A stretch of DNA of 41,838 nucleotides from positions 1 to 41,838 of the forward strand of contig NZ_VAVZ01000033.1 of assembly GCF_005771525.1 (NCBI RefSeq), in the 5' to 3' direction. A program made the translations under genes and the position numbers. The first letter of the stretch is position 1; every line of letters starts with the position of its first letter. The notes below the pieces were generated by a model. It saw only the letters and a program-made list of their open reading frames with translations, had not been told where the DNA came from and searched no databases. This document shows positions 31,533 to 39,435 of the stretch, in pieces. Source of the stretch: Nesterenkonia salmonea (lineage in GTDB: Bacteria; Actinomycetota; Actinomycetes; Actinomycetales; Micrococcaceae).

Positions 31533-32371
31533 GCAACCCCTGACGTGACGGGTGAGGCGGTGGCCTTCTTCTGCCGCTTCCGCGAAGACCTTGCTGGGGA
31601 TCTTTCCTCCATGCGCCGGGCGAGGATGGACAGCGGGACCGTGATGATCAGATAGCAGATGCCAGCGACAACTAGAGGGGTCATTCCCGCTTGATACATG
31701 GTGATGCCGTCGCGGCCCATTTTTGTCAGTTCCGCAGCGGAGCCGGCCATCCCGACCACGAAGATCAGTGATGAGTCCTTGGTCAAAAGGATCGCCTCAT
31801 TGGTCAACGGCGGTAGGACAATCCGGAAAGCTTGCGGTATTTGGATCGTCACCATGGCTCGCCAGGCAGGCATTCCGAGGGCCCGGGCGGCCTCCATCTG
31901 GCCCTTGGGCACAGCTTGGAGTCCGGCCCGGATGGTCTCGGCAATATAGGCCGCACCCACTATGGCTAGCGCGGTGGACGCAGTCTGGAGTGTAGAGAGG
32001 TTCAGGCCGAAGGCCAAGGAGGCCCCGAACCCGAGGGCGATGAACACCAGGATCGCTGGGATACCGCGGAAGAACTCGATGTAGATCGTGGCGATCCACC
32101 GGTAGACCGGGAATGAGGCTATGCGCATCAACGCCAGAACTGTGCCGCCGATCAGTCCAAAGATGAACCCGAAGAACGTGTACCGCACGGTGTTCCAGAG
32201 CCCGACCGTGATGACCTCAGGGAACATGGCCATCACGGGCTCAAGGTTGAAGAAGCTCCGCTGTACCGCCGCCCAGTCAATGATGATGATGAGCACGACG
32301 ACGACCCCAGCAAAGATCGCTGCCTGGATTCCTAGGGAGAGCCTAGCCCTGTCCCGGTTGGATAGCGCCAT
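31529..32371 (-). CDS. Polar amino-acid ABC transporter permease
   Basis: This HisM/GlnP-type permease probably works as a homodimer, since only one permease gene is present. The 280-residue product has one N-terminal helix, then an HEQRo/HisMQ domain with [39 protein letters not shown], and the EAA loop [20 protein letters not shown]-like segment, followed by [21 protein letters not shown] basic, serine-rich C-terminal tail ([17 protein letters not shown]) lies on the cytoplasmic side. It starts 23 bp after the binding-protein stop and overlaps the ATPase gene. Confidence 0.93.
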   Translation of the reverse strand: MALSNRDRARLSLGIQAAIFAGVVVVLIIIIDWAAVQRSFFNLEPVMAMFPEVITVGLWNTVRYTFFGFIFGLIGGTVLALMRIASFPVYRWIATIYIEFFRGIPAILVFIALGFGASLAFGLNLSTLQTASTALAIVGAAYIAETIRAGLQAVPKGQMEAARALGMPAWRAMVTIQIPQAFRIVLPPLTNEAILLTKDSSLIFVVGMAGSAAELTKMGRDGITMYQAGMTPLVVAGICYLIITVPLSILARRMEERSPARSSRKRQKKATASPVTSGVA

Positions 32372-32393
32372 AGTGAACTGCGCCTAGCGGCGC

Positions 32394-33293
32394 TCAGTCC
32401 TCATCAGCGTCGTCTTCGTCGGCTTCGTCCTCATCCTCGGCCTCTTCCGGAGTCTCGGAGCGGAACCATGAATCCTCAATCTCCTCCATGGTGCCGGAGG
32501 CGTCGAGCTCTGCGAGGACTTCATTGACGGCGTCGATGAGCTCTTGATTCTCCAACTGCGCGGCAATGCCCAACTGCTCGCCCGTGTCGATCTCTTCAAC
32601 GAACTCGAAGCGCTCGTCGTCACCTGCCTGGTAGCCGATGATGGAGATATTGCCTACGATCGCGTCGACCTGACCGGCATCGAGACCCTGGAGCATCAGC
32701 CCGGAGTCCTCATACTGGGTAACGTCGAGGCCTAGCTCGTCTTCAGCGTAGTCGTGACCGGTGGTGGCAGCCTGAACACCCACTGGAACGCCGTCCAGAT
32801 CGTCAGTGGAGGAGATGCCGGAGTCGGCAGTCGCGAGGAGACCCAGGTTGTCGTCCAGGTACGGCTCGCTGAAGAGCATGTTTCCGGAACGTTCCTCCGT
32901 GATGGTCATGCCGGAGATCGCCAGGTCGCAGTCCTCTGCGTTGAGCGCCACTCCCGATTCGATGCCGTCCCAGGAGGATTCAATGATTTCCAGCTCTAGA
33001 CCTAAAGCATCCGAAATGGCTGTAGCGATGTCGATGTCGAAGCCGACGACGTTTCCGTCGGTGTCGTAGTACTCGAACGGTGGGTACGGCACATCCGAGC
33101 AGATTTGCAACACGCCTTCTTCGAGCGTCGCGACTTCAGTGTCGAGCTCAACATCGGCTTCCACCTCCGCCTCCGGCTCGGCGTCGTCTGCTGCATCGTC
33201 GTCACCGCAGGCGGTGAGTGCCAGTGCCGCGATGGAGACCAGCGCCAATGGCTTCAGCCAGGGCTTGTCCGTGTGTTCACTCATGCTGGGCAT
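32394..33293 (-). CDS. Amino-acid ABC transporter substrate-binding lipoprotein
   Basis: This family 3 solute-binding protein is anchored by a lipid-modified Cys29 (LVSIAALALTACGDDD). The 299-residue product has the SBP_bac_3 signature VLQICSDVPYPPFEYYDTDG, FDIDIATAISDALGLELEI, DCDLAISGMTITEERSGNML and GVQAATTGHDYAEDEL. It is extremely acidic, with an Asp/Glu-rich linker after the lipobox and a C-terminal tail EAEDEDEADEDDADED beyond the usual fold. ATG-33293 is chosen over ATG-33284 because AAGGGAG lies at good spacing before it. First gene of the three-gene importer. Confidence 0.93.
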   Translation of the reverse strand: MPSMSEHTDKPWLKPLALVSIAALALTACGDDDAADDAEPEAEVEADVELDTEVATLEEGVLQICSDVPYPPFEYYDTDGNVVGFDIDIATAISDALGLELEIIESSWDGIESGVALNAEDCDLAISGMTITEERSGNMLFSEPYLDDNLGLLATADSGISSTDDLDGVPVGVQAATTGHDYAEDELGLDVTQYEDSGLMLQGLDAGQVDAIVGNISIIGYQAGDDERFEFVEEIDTGEQLGIAAQLENQELIDAVNEVLAELDASGTMEEIEDSWFRSETPEEAEDEDEADEDDADED

Positions 33294-33321
33294 GTGATGT
33301 CTCCCTTGTCAGGTGGTCGTC

Positions 33322-33343
33322 GCACGCCCTTAGGGGTGCGTGC
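33322..33343 (-). terminator. Hairpin between the maoC pair and the amino-acid ABC operon
   Basis: GCACGC (33322-33327) pairs with GCGTGC (33338-33343), with further C-G pairs inside around TTAG. It lies 51 bp past the last MaoC gene on the minus strand and 29 bp upstream of the binding-protein start. No U-tract. Confidence 0.45.
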
Positions 33344-33393
33344 TGCTGGAGTGATTATATGCAGGCTCAGTGTTTCGGCTTCGTGTCGGTCCC

Positions 33394-33846
33394 TCAGTCC
33401 AACACGACGACGGCTTGGGCCTTGGTGAGCACTTTGTCTCTCTGCTCACCGGAGGCCAGTTCAACGGTGAGGTCTATCCGCGCAGTCTTCGCTTCTGCGT
33501 CGAGTTTGCCTACCTTGCCGGAGACTTCCAGCTGAGCGGTAGGGGTTTCCGGGGAGCCGTGGGGAGGTTCGGGAACTGGTACGGGTTTGGTGAATCGTGT
33601 CTGGTAGTCCACCACCTTGGCTGGGTCCCCGGCCCACTGGGCTACGAGTTCAACGGAGACCCCCATGGTGAGCATGCCGTGTGCGATCACCCCATCGAGT
33701 CCGACTTCTGTGGCGAAACGGTCGTTCCAGTGGATGGGGTTGTGGTCTCCGGAGGCCGCCGCGTAGCGAATGAGGTCTGCGCGGGAGAGCTCCACGGTGC
33801 GGTGGCCGATGCTCTGGCCCTTTTCAAGGTCGGCAAGCTGCGGCAT
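33394..33846 (-). CDS. MaoC family dehydratase (HadB-like)
   Basis: This HotDog-fold (R)-specific 3-hydroxyacyl dehydratase subunit is probably for fatty-acid elongation on ACP. The 150-residue product has the hydratase motif YAAASGDHNPIHWND, with catalytic Asp and His. GVIAHGMLTMGVSVELVAQW follows, with the RFTKPVPVPE strand. In actinobacteria two such half-proteins (HadA/HadB type) are encoded side by side and act as a heterodimer, one catalytic and one binding the long chain. This one keeps the catalytic residues. Its ATG overlaps the previous stop by one base. Confidence 0.88.
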   Translation of the reverse strand: MPQLADLEKGQSIGHRTVELSRADLIRYAAASGDHNPIHWNDRFATEVGLDGVIAHGMLTMGVSVELVAQWAGDPAKVVDYQTRFTKPVPVPEPPHGSPETPTAQLEVSGKVGKLDAEAKTARIDLTVELASGEQRDKVLTKAQAVVVLD

Positions 33847-34295
33847 CAGTCGTCTCCTTCATCGGTCCGGACCAACAGTGTGGAAGTGACCGTGGCGCGT
33901 GGGTCGCCGTCGTGCGTGATTTCTGTGACGGTGGTGACCATGGCACCGGCGCCCATGAGCCGAATCCGCTCCAGGGTTGTGGCCGCATTGAGGGTTTCAC
34001 CAGCGGTAATGGGGTGGTGGTGGACGAATCGTTCATCGGCGTGCACTACGCGGGAGAAATCGATCCCTGCCTCAGGGTCGGCGACCACTGCCGCTTCTGC
34101 CCGCTGGGAGATCACCACGCCGAAGGTCGGCGGAGCGAGCAGGTCTTGGTGCCCGAGGTCGGCAGCGGCTTCCAGGTTGTGGTGTGCTGGATGCTCCGCC
34201 TTGACGGCAATAGAGAATTCTCGGACTGCCTCCCGGCCCACCTGATAGGTGATGGCGGGGTAGGTGTGCCCTTCCCGGGCAGTGTTGATGCTCAA
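33846..34295 (-). CDS. MaoC N-terminal-like dehydratase (HadA-like)
   Basis: This HotDog protein of about 149 residues starts SINTAREGHTYPAITYQVGREAVREFSIAVK, the typical start of the FAS1-dehydratase-region family. It continues APPTFGVVISQRAEAAVV, IDFSRVVHADERFVHHHPIT and GETLNAATTLERIRLMGAGAM. No GDxNPxH catalytic motif is present, as expected for the non-catalytic partner. The only start that fits is TTG-34295, which overlaps the upstream stop (TTGA); a longer frame to 34517 encodes implausible Arg/His-rich sequence. It is followed directly by the HadB-like gene. Confidence 0.85.
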   Translation of the reverse strand: MSINTAREGHTYPAITYQVGREAVREFSIAVKAEHPAHHNLEAAADLGHQDLLAPPTFGVVISQRAEAAVVADPEAGIDFSRVVHADERFVHHHPITAGETLNAATTLERIRLMGAGAMVTTVTEITHDGDPRATVTSTLLVRTDEGDD

Positions 34296-34540
34296 CCCTG
34301 GCTCTTTCTCTCGCGGATGATGTGCACTGCCTGGCGTTTGCGCAGACCAATGCCGGTCACGTGACTGATGATGCCAGCGGCGATGAGCACGATTCCGGTG
34401 GTGCGGGCCGGGCCAGAATCTGCGACTGCGGCGAAAATGAGCGTGAGGATGCCCAAGAAACTGCAGGCCATGCCCGCGATCAGCGCGGCACGGTAGGCGG
34501 GCGTCCCGGAGTTCCACGGGTCGAACGGCTTCTCAGTCAT
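34292..34540 (-). CDS. Small two-span membrane protein (DUF3188-like)
   Basis: The 82-residue product begins MTEKPFDPWNSGTPAYRAAL and has two hydrophobic helices (about 20-39 and 46-64), then a basic C-terminus RKRQAVHIIRERKSQG. It resembles DUF3188 proteins found in actinobacteria, function unknown; I recognise this from layout rather than a firm motif. AGGTAGGA lies about 11 bp before ATG-34540. Its stop overlaps the TTG start of the HadA-like gene, so the three form one transcript. Confidence 0.65.
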   Translation of the reverse strand: MTEKPFDPWNSGTPAYRAALIAGMACSFLGILTLIFAAVADSGPARTTGIVLIAAGIISHVTGIGLRKRQAVHIIRERKSQG

Positions 34541-34580
34541 GGTGGGGAATATCCTACCTGGGGATGCCCCTGCTGAACCT

Positions 34581-35336
34581 TCAGAGCCTCGCGAGCCCCT
34601 GGTGGAAACGGTCCAACACGATATCCGGCAAGCCGGGCGGAACATCAGCGTTACCTCCTACGACATCCAAAAGGGGCCCTGTGGAGATATCTGCCCCCTG
34701 CCGGGTCATCATGTTCTGGAAGTAGCCTGGCGCTAAGAGATAACTGGCAATCACCACTCGTTTGTCCGGGTTCGCCGCCCGGGCCGCGGAAACAGCGTCG
34801 TGGACGGTGGGTTGCGCGAATGACAGGTACGAGTCCTGCACCGGGCAGCCGAGGCGTTCGGCAAGCATGTCGGCAGTAGTTTTCACATCCTGGACGGCTC
34901 CGGCGTTGGACGAGCCAGCTGCTCCCAGAATGAAAACATCGGTGGCGGGGTCAGCCCCGGACTCACTGAGTCGTTGTTCAAGGGCGTCAACAAGCCGCGC
35001 ATCGGGCCCCAATGCCCCGGCAACAACCACGGGCCGCCCAGCCCCAGCTGCTTCGGCAGCCTTCCGGAGGTCAACGTTGACGTGGAAGCCTGCTGACAGA
35101 AGAAGCGGCACCAGCACAGCTGGCTCTTTCGGGGCGTATCCGGAGAGGACCGACTCGGGGTCAGGTTGCTGGACGTCCACATGCCCGAGCTGGATATCGG
35201 TGACTGATTCTGACCCGGCGGCCTTGATCACGGTTTGTTCGACTAGCCCTTTGACGGCGTCCTGCCCGGCGGGGTAGTTCGTCCCATGTGAAATCGCGGC
35301 CAGTACGGCAGTCCTAGCTCCAGCAAACACAGGCAT
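34581..35336 (-). CDS. Sirohydrochlorin chelatase family protein (CbiX/SirB-like)
   Basis: The product probably inserts Fe2+ into sirohydrochlorin to make siroheme, the cofactor of NirB. The 251-residue two-domain protein has AISHGTNYPAGQ (His17) and VPLLLSAGFHVNVDL (His85), the metal-binding histidines of class II chelatases. The second half repeats the fold (VFILGAAGSSNAGAV, VIASYLLAPGYFQNM) with weaker conservation. It starts one base past the nirD stop on the same strand, which ties it to nitrite reduction. A cobalt-specific role is possible but less likely here. Confidence 0.85.
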   Translation of the reverse strand: MPVFAGARTAVLAAISHGTNYPAGQDAVKGLVEQTVIKAAGSESVTDIQLGHVDVQQPDPESVLSGYAPKEPAVLVPLLLSAGFHVNVDLRKAAEAAGAGRPVVVAGALGPDARLVDALEQRLSESGADPATDVFILGAAGSSNAGAVQDVKTTADMLAERLGCPVQDSYLSFAQPTVHDAVSAARAANPDKRVVIASYLLAPGYFQNMMTRQGADISTGPLLDVVGGNADVPPGLPDIVLDRFHQGLARL

Positions 35337-35337
35337 C

Positions 35338-35712
35338 TCAGAGGAAGACCAGCACCTGGCCGTTGACCACTTTGGTGGGGTAGGAGGTCAGCGCCGGCCC
35401 CGGTTCGGAGAGACATTCACCGGTTTTGAGGTCGTAGACCTGCTTGTAGATCGGTGAGGCTAGCGTGGTCTTACCCTTGGATGACCCTACGATCCCCCGG
35501 GCCATCACGTTCGCCTGCGCGCGGGGATCCCAGTGGTCCACCGCGCAGACATGGTCTTTCGGTAGACGCACCAGCGCGATCTGCACCCCGGACAGAAGGG
35601 CTGCTTCACCCCAGAAGGGTTCCAGCTCGTCCAGAGGACACACTGTCCTCCATTGGCCGCTGAAGTCTTGGTCCGATGATGCGATCACCTGATCTAGAAC
35701 CTGCGTAGCCAT
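35338..35712 (-). CDS. nirD: Nitrite reductase [NAD(P)H] small subunit
   Basis: NirD is the small Rieske-like subunit of assimilatory/cytoplasmic NADH-nitrite reductase. The 124-residue product has WRTVCPLDELEPFWGEAALL, VCAVDHWDPRAQANVMARGIVG and IYKQVYDLKTGECLSEP. It lacks the Cys/His cluster ligands of true Rieske proteins, as NirD normally does. A GAAAGGACC site lies before the ATG. Unusually, it is divergent from nirB, not directly downstream of it, and is followed by the chelatase gene. The 231-bp nirD-nirB gap probably holds shared regulation. Confidence 0.9.
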   Translation of the reverse strand: MATQVLDQVIASSDQDFSGQWRTVCPLDELEPFWGEAALLSGVQIALVRLPKDHVCAVDHWDPRAQANVMARGIVGSSKGKTTLASPIYKQVYDLKTGECLSEPGPALTSYPTKVVNGQVLVFL

Positions 35713-35794
35713 AGTGGGTCCTTTCGGGACGACGTTTCGCTGGGTGTGCAGGTTTCACAGTAGTGGCACCTAATTTCTGCCGGAACACTGCGGT

Positions 35795-35887
35795 GTAACG
35801 TCCGCATGAAGCTGGCCTCACATCCTTAGTTGAGGCTGGTGAGGGCACCGTCACATACGCCTCACATGAAGGACACTGCGCGGAAAC
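35795..35887. promoter_or_regulatory. GlnR-box-like pentamer array in the nirD-nirB control region
   Basis: At an exact 11-bp period the plus strand reads GTCAC (35850), CTCAC (35861), GACAC (35872), GAAAC (35883). The GlnR consensus is gTnAC-n6-GaAAC repeated. GTGAG (35839) and GTAAC (35795) lie in the same 11-bp register further upstream. GCCTCACAT is also directly repeated at 35815 and 35859. The array ends 56 bp before the nirB ATG. Confidence 0.6.
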
Positions 35888-35943
35888 GCGCTCTCCCTAA
35901 GGTTGAGTCAACGCTCGGTAATCCACCTGGGAAAGGTCGTCCA

Positions 35944-38613
35944 ATGTCTGGTGCCCCACCGTTCACGCGTCACGTGGTCGTGGTCGGCGGCGGACCTGCC
36001 GCCCACCGCCTGACAGAAGCACTGCTCTCCCGCGAGCGCCCTGGCCTGCATGTCAGTGTCTACTGCGAAGAATCCTCAGCGCCCTACGACAGGGTGGCGC
36101 TGTCGAAGAGGTTCGATGAGCCTGAGAATACTCTGCTGCTGGGAGACGCCGCCCTGTGGGACGACCCTCGAGTAGCTCTGCATACAGGCCAACCCGTAGT
36201 GGCATTGGACCCATCTGCCAAGACTGTCACTTTGGCCGACGGTGAAGAGGTCGCCTACGACGACGTAGTTCTCGCCACCGGCTCATCGGCCCCCCGCCCT
36301 GGGATTCCGGGGCAGGATGAGATCGCCGTCTACCGCACTATTGATGATGTGGATTGGTTGGTCCGCAGAGTGGAAGAACTCAAGCGCCAACTGGGCAGAG
36401 ACCCGCATTGCGCTGTGATCGGTGGAGGCCTGCTCGGCCTGGAGGCCGCCGGCGGTCTTGCGGGGCAGGGCGCCGACGTGAGCATCGTGCACTCACGCGG
36501 ACATCTCATGAACGCCCAGTTGGATGAAGGTGGCGGCCGAGCACTCAACCGGCTTCTGGCCCAGGAGGGCTACAACCTGCAACTGGGAGAGCGCCCGAAG
36601 GCACTGTCCAGCAACCACGGCGGACGCTATGGGTACACCCTCGAATTTGAACGCAGCAGCCATGTGCCCTGCGATCTGGTCGTAGCAGCCATAGGGATCA
36701 CTCCACGTGATGAGCTGGCAGTGGAGGCAGGGCTAACGGTCGGTCCCAGCGGCGGCGTCGTCATCAATGACACCTGCCTCACATCAGCGCCGAACGTGTG
36801 GGCAATCGGCGAGGTGGCCTGCTTCGAAGATATCTGCATGGGGCTGGTGGCGCCCGCCAATGCGATGGCGGAGGTGGTCGCTGACCAGCTCTGCGGCGGA
36901 CAGGCGAGTTTTGAAGGTTTTGACACGGCAGCCAAGTTGAAGCTTGCGGGAATGGACGTCGCAAGTTTCGGAGACACCTTCGGAGGGACCCCAGGCGCGC
37001 TAGAAGTCGTCTACGCCGACCCCGCACAGGGGCTCTACCAGAAACTGGTTGTCACTGACGACGCCAGGACTTTGCTGGGCGGAGTTTTCGTGGGAGATGC
37101 CGGCCCCTACACCTCGTTGCGTCCACTGTTGGGCCGTGAACTGCCCGCCGAGCCGGCCGCTTTCCTTTCGGCACCCAGCGGCGCAGAAATTGACCTTGAG
37201 CTACCTGATGACGCCCAGATCTGTTCATGCAAGGACGTCTCCGCTGGCACCGTGCGTGAAGCCGTCTCAGGTAGAGATGGCGCGGCGCCCTGCAAAACTA
37301 TGGGAGCGCTCAAGGCCTGCACGACTGTAGGCACTCAATGCGGGTCCTGTATTCCGCTAGCCAAGAAGGTCATGGAAAAGGAGATGCTCGCCCAGGGAGT
37401 GGAAGTCACACGGGCAATGTGCGAGCACTTCTCGCAGTCGCGCTCTGAACTTTTCGAGGGGGTCCGCGCCGCTCAACTGCGCTCATTCACGGAAATCGTC
37501 GACCACTTCGGCACCCCGGCCGACTCCTCTGAGAACCTCGGATGCGATGTGTGCAAACCTGCCGTCGCGTCGATGCTCGCCGCCATGCACGACGAATACA
37601 TCCTCGGCACTGGCCATGGTGGGCTCCAGGACACCAATGATCGCGCCCTGGCGAATATGCAGAAGAACGGCACCTACTCTGTGATGCCGCGCATTCCAGC
37701 TGGAGAGATCACACCAGCAAAACTGGCGGTCATCGCGCAGGTTGCCACCGACTTCGGCTTATACACCAAAATCTCAGCTGCACAACGGATCGATCTTTTC
37801 GGAGCACGACTCGAACAGCTTCCCAGCATCTGGGCGCGCCTGGTGGACGCCGGTTTCGAATCGGGGCAGGCATACGGCAAGGCATTGCGGAACGTGAAAT
37901 CCTGCGTGGGCAGCACCTGGTGCCGCTACGGTGTTCAAGATTCAGTTGCCATGGGCATCTTCCTCGAGAACCGGTATAAGGGCTTGCGGTCCCCACATAA
38001 GATGAAATTCGGCGTCTCCGGATGTGCCAGGGAATGCGCCGAGGCCCGCGCAAAGGATGTGGGAGTCATCGCCACTTCGGACGGTTGGAACATGTACGTC
38101 GGCGGTAACGGTGGCGCTACCCCTGTGCATGGGCAGCTCCTAGCTAAGGACCTCGACGATGACACCCTGGTGGCCTACATCGATCGGTACATCATGTATT
38201 ACATCCGGACCGCTGACCGACTCCAGCGCACTGCACGGTGGATCGAAGAACTCCCCGGGGGCGTTGACCACGTCAAAGACGTCGTGGTTCACGATTCCTT
38301 GGGAGTAGCCGCAGACCTTGAACACAGCATCGCCGAGCATGTAGACCGATATGAGGACGAGTGGGCGGCCACATTGCGGGATCCGGAGAAACTCCGCCGG
38401 TTCCGCAGCTTTGTCAACGCGCCCGAATCCCCGGACACGGACCTGAAATACGTTCTCGAACGTGGGCAAATCCGACCTGCGACCGATCAGGAGCGGGACT
38501 CAGCTGATCTTGTGCTCATCGGCCCCACGATTCCGGTCCGCGAAGAGCTTAGGAACCAAGGCCATGGTGTTTCCTCATCCACGGCCGTCGCTTTAAAGGA
38601 GACTGGGATATGA
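35944..38613 (+). CDS. nirB: Nitrite reductase [NAD(P)H] large subunit
   Basis: NirB reduces nitrite to ammonium with six electrons from NAD(P)H. The 889-residue product begins HVVVVGGGPAAHRLTEALL (FAD site) and has CAVIGGGLLGLEAAGGLA (NAD site). A BFD-like [2Fe-2S] segment begins near residue 427 (CSCKDV, then GTQCGSC). The C-terminal siroheme/[4Fe-4S] domain has cysteines near 654, 660, 694 and 698 (SCVGSTWCRYG, GVSGCARECAEA). ATG-35944 is preceded by GGGAAAGG; a 38-codon upstream extension starting at TTG lacks family similarity. It overlaps cobA (ATGA) and is divergent from nirD. Confidence 0.95.
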   Translation: MSGAPPFTRHVVVVGGGPAAHRLTEALLSRERPGLHVSVYCEESSAPYDRVALSKRFDEPENTLLLGDAALWDDPRVALHTGQPVVALDPSAKTVTLADGEEVAYDDVVLATGSSAPRPGIPGQDEIAVYRTIDDVDWLVRRVEELKRQLGRDPHCAVIGGGLLGLEAAGGLAGQGADVSIVHSRGHLMNAQLDEGGGRALNRLLAQEGYNLQLGERPKALSSNHGGRYGYTLEFERSSHVPCDLVVAAIGITPRDELAVEAGLTVGPSGGVVINDTCLTSAPNVWAIGEVACFEDICMGLVAPANAMAEVVADQLCGGQASFEGFDTAAKLKLAGMDVASFGDTFGGTPGALEVVYADPAQGLYQKLVVTDDARTLLGGVFVGDAGPYTSLRPLLGRELPAEPAAFLSAPSGAEIDLELPDDAQICSCKDVSAGTVREAVSGRDGAAPCKTMGALKACTTVGTQCGSCIPLAKKVMEKEMLAQGVEVTRAMCEHFSQSRSELFEGVRAAQLRSFTEIVDHFGTPADSSENLGCDVCKPAVASMLAAMHDEYILGTGHGGLQDTNDRALANMQKNGTYSVMPRIPAGEITPAKLAVIAQVATDFGLYTKISAAQRIDLFGARLEQLPSIWARLVDAGFESGQAYGKALRNVKSCVGSTWCRYGVQDSVAMGIFLENRYKGLRSPHKMKFGVSGCARECAEARAKDVGVIATSDGWNMYVGGNGGATPVHGQLLAKDLDDDTLVAYIDRYIMYYIRTADRLQRTARWIEELPGGVDHVKDVVVHDSLGVAADLEHSIAEHVDRYEDEWAATLRDPEKLRRFRSFVNAPESPDTDLKYVLERGQIRPATDQERDSADLVLIGPTIPVREELRNQGHGVSSSTAVALKETGI

Positions 38614-39413
38614 GTGTGGGCCGCGTAACTTTAGTGGGCGCCGGGCCAGGCGCCGTCGATCTGATGACAGTCAGGGCCCGAGACGTGCTGCTCACCGCCG
38701 ATGTTGTGCTCTACGACAGGTTGGCTCCGACCGAGGAACTGCGTTCCTGGGCCCCGCATGCTGAGCTCTTTGACGTGGGGAAACGTCCCGGACACCACCG
38801 GGTGTCGCAGGAGAACATTCACCAAATGATCCTGCGGTGGGCGCTAGAGGGAAAACACGTGGTGCGGCTCAAAGGCGGCGACCCATTTGTGTTCGGACGC
38901 GGCTGCGAAGAGGTCGCAGCATGCCGGGAGGCGGGCGTGCCGGTCACCGTCGTTCCCGGAGTGACTTCAGCAGTGTCGGTTCCCGCCGCAGCAGGCATAC
39001 CGGTCACCGCCCGCGGAATCAACAGAGCGTTCACGGTCATTTCAGCCCACGATCCCTTGACCGAAGATGAGTTCAACGGACTGGTCACATTGGGTGGGAC
39101 TATCGTGATCCTGATGGGAATCGGGACCCTCGGGCACACTGTGGAGGGCCTGATGAGACACGGATTGTCGAGACAGACCCCCGTTGGCACTGTCGAGAAC
39201 GGCTATTGTGCTGACCAACGTGTCACACTGAGTCAGCTCGACGCTGTTCATACGGTTGCCGCCACCCAGCGATTGCGTTCTCCAGCGGTCCTGGTCATCG
39301 GTGAAGTCGTTAAACTGGCTTCCAACGGACCTGAGACTGGAGAAGCTTCCGCAGTCTATGGGCGGGTACTACAGGCAGCTTCGGCAGCAGCTTTCCCGAC
39401 CGCCGCCCTCTGA
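38610..39413 (+). CDS. cobA: Uroporphyrinogen-III C-methyltransferase
   Basis: The enzyme methylates uroporphyrinogen III twice with SAM to give precorrin-2, the entry to siroheme and cobalamin. The 267-residue product has the SUMT motifs [64 protein letters not shown] and [15 protein letters not shown]. It is a single-domain protein: the dehydrogenase/chelatase domain found in CysG is absent. An AAAGGAG site precedes the ATG, which overlaps the nirB stop by 4 bp. With the CbiX-like gene it supplies siroheme for NirB. Confidence 0.94.
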   Translation: MSVGRVTLVGAGPGAVDLMTVRARDVLLTADVVLYDRLAPTEELRSWAPHAELFDVGKRPGHHRVSQENIHQMILRWALEGKHVVRLKGGDPFVFGRGCEEVAACREAGVPVTVVPGVTSAVSVPAAAGIPVTARGINRAFTVISAHDPLTEDEFNGLVTLGGTIVILMGIGTLGHTVEGLMRHGLSRQTPVGTVENGYCADQRVTLSQLDAVHTVAATQRLRSPAVLVIGEVVKLASNGPETGEASAVYGRVLQAASAAAFPTAAL

Positions 39414-39435
39414 CCCAGAAGGAGCCGCATCCACG

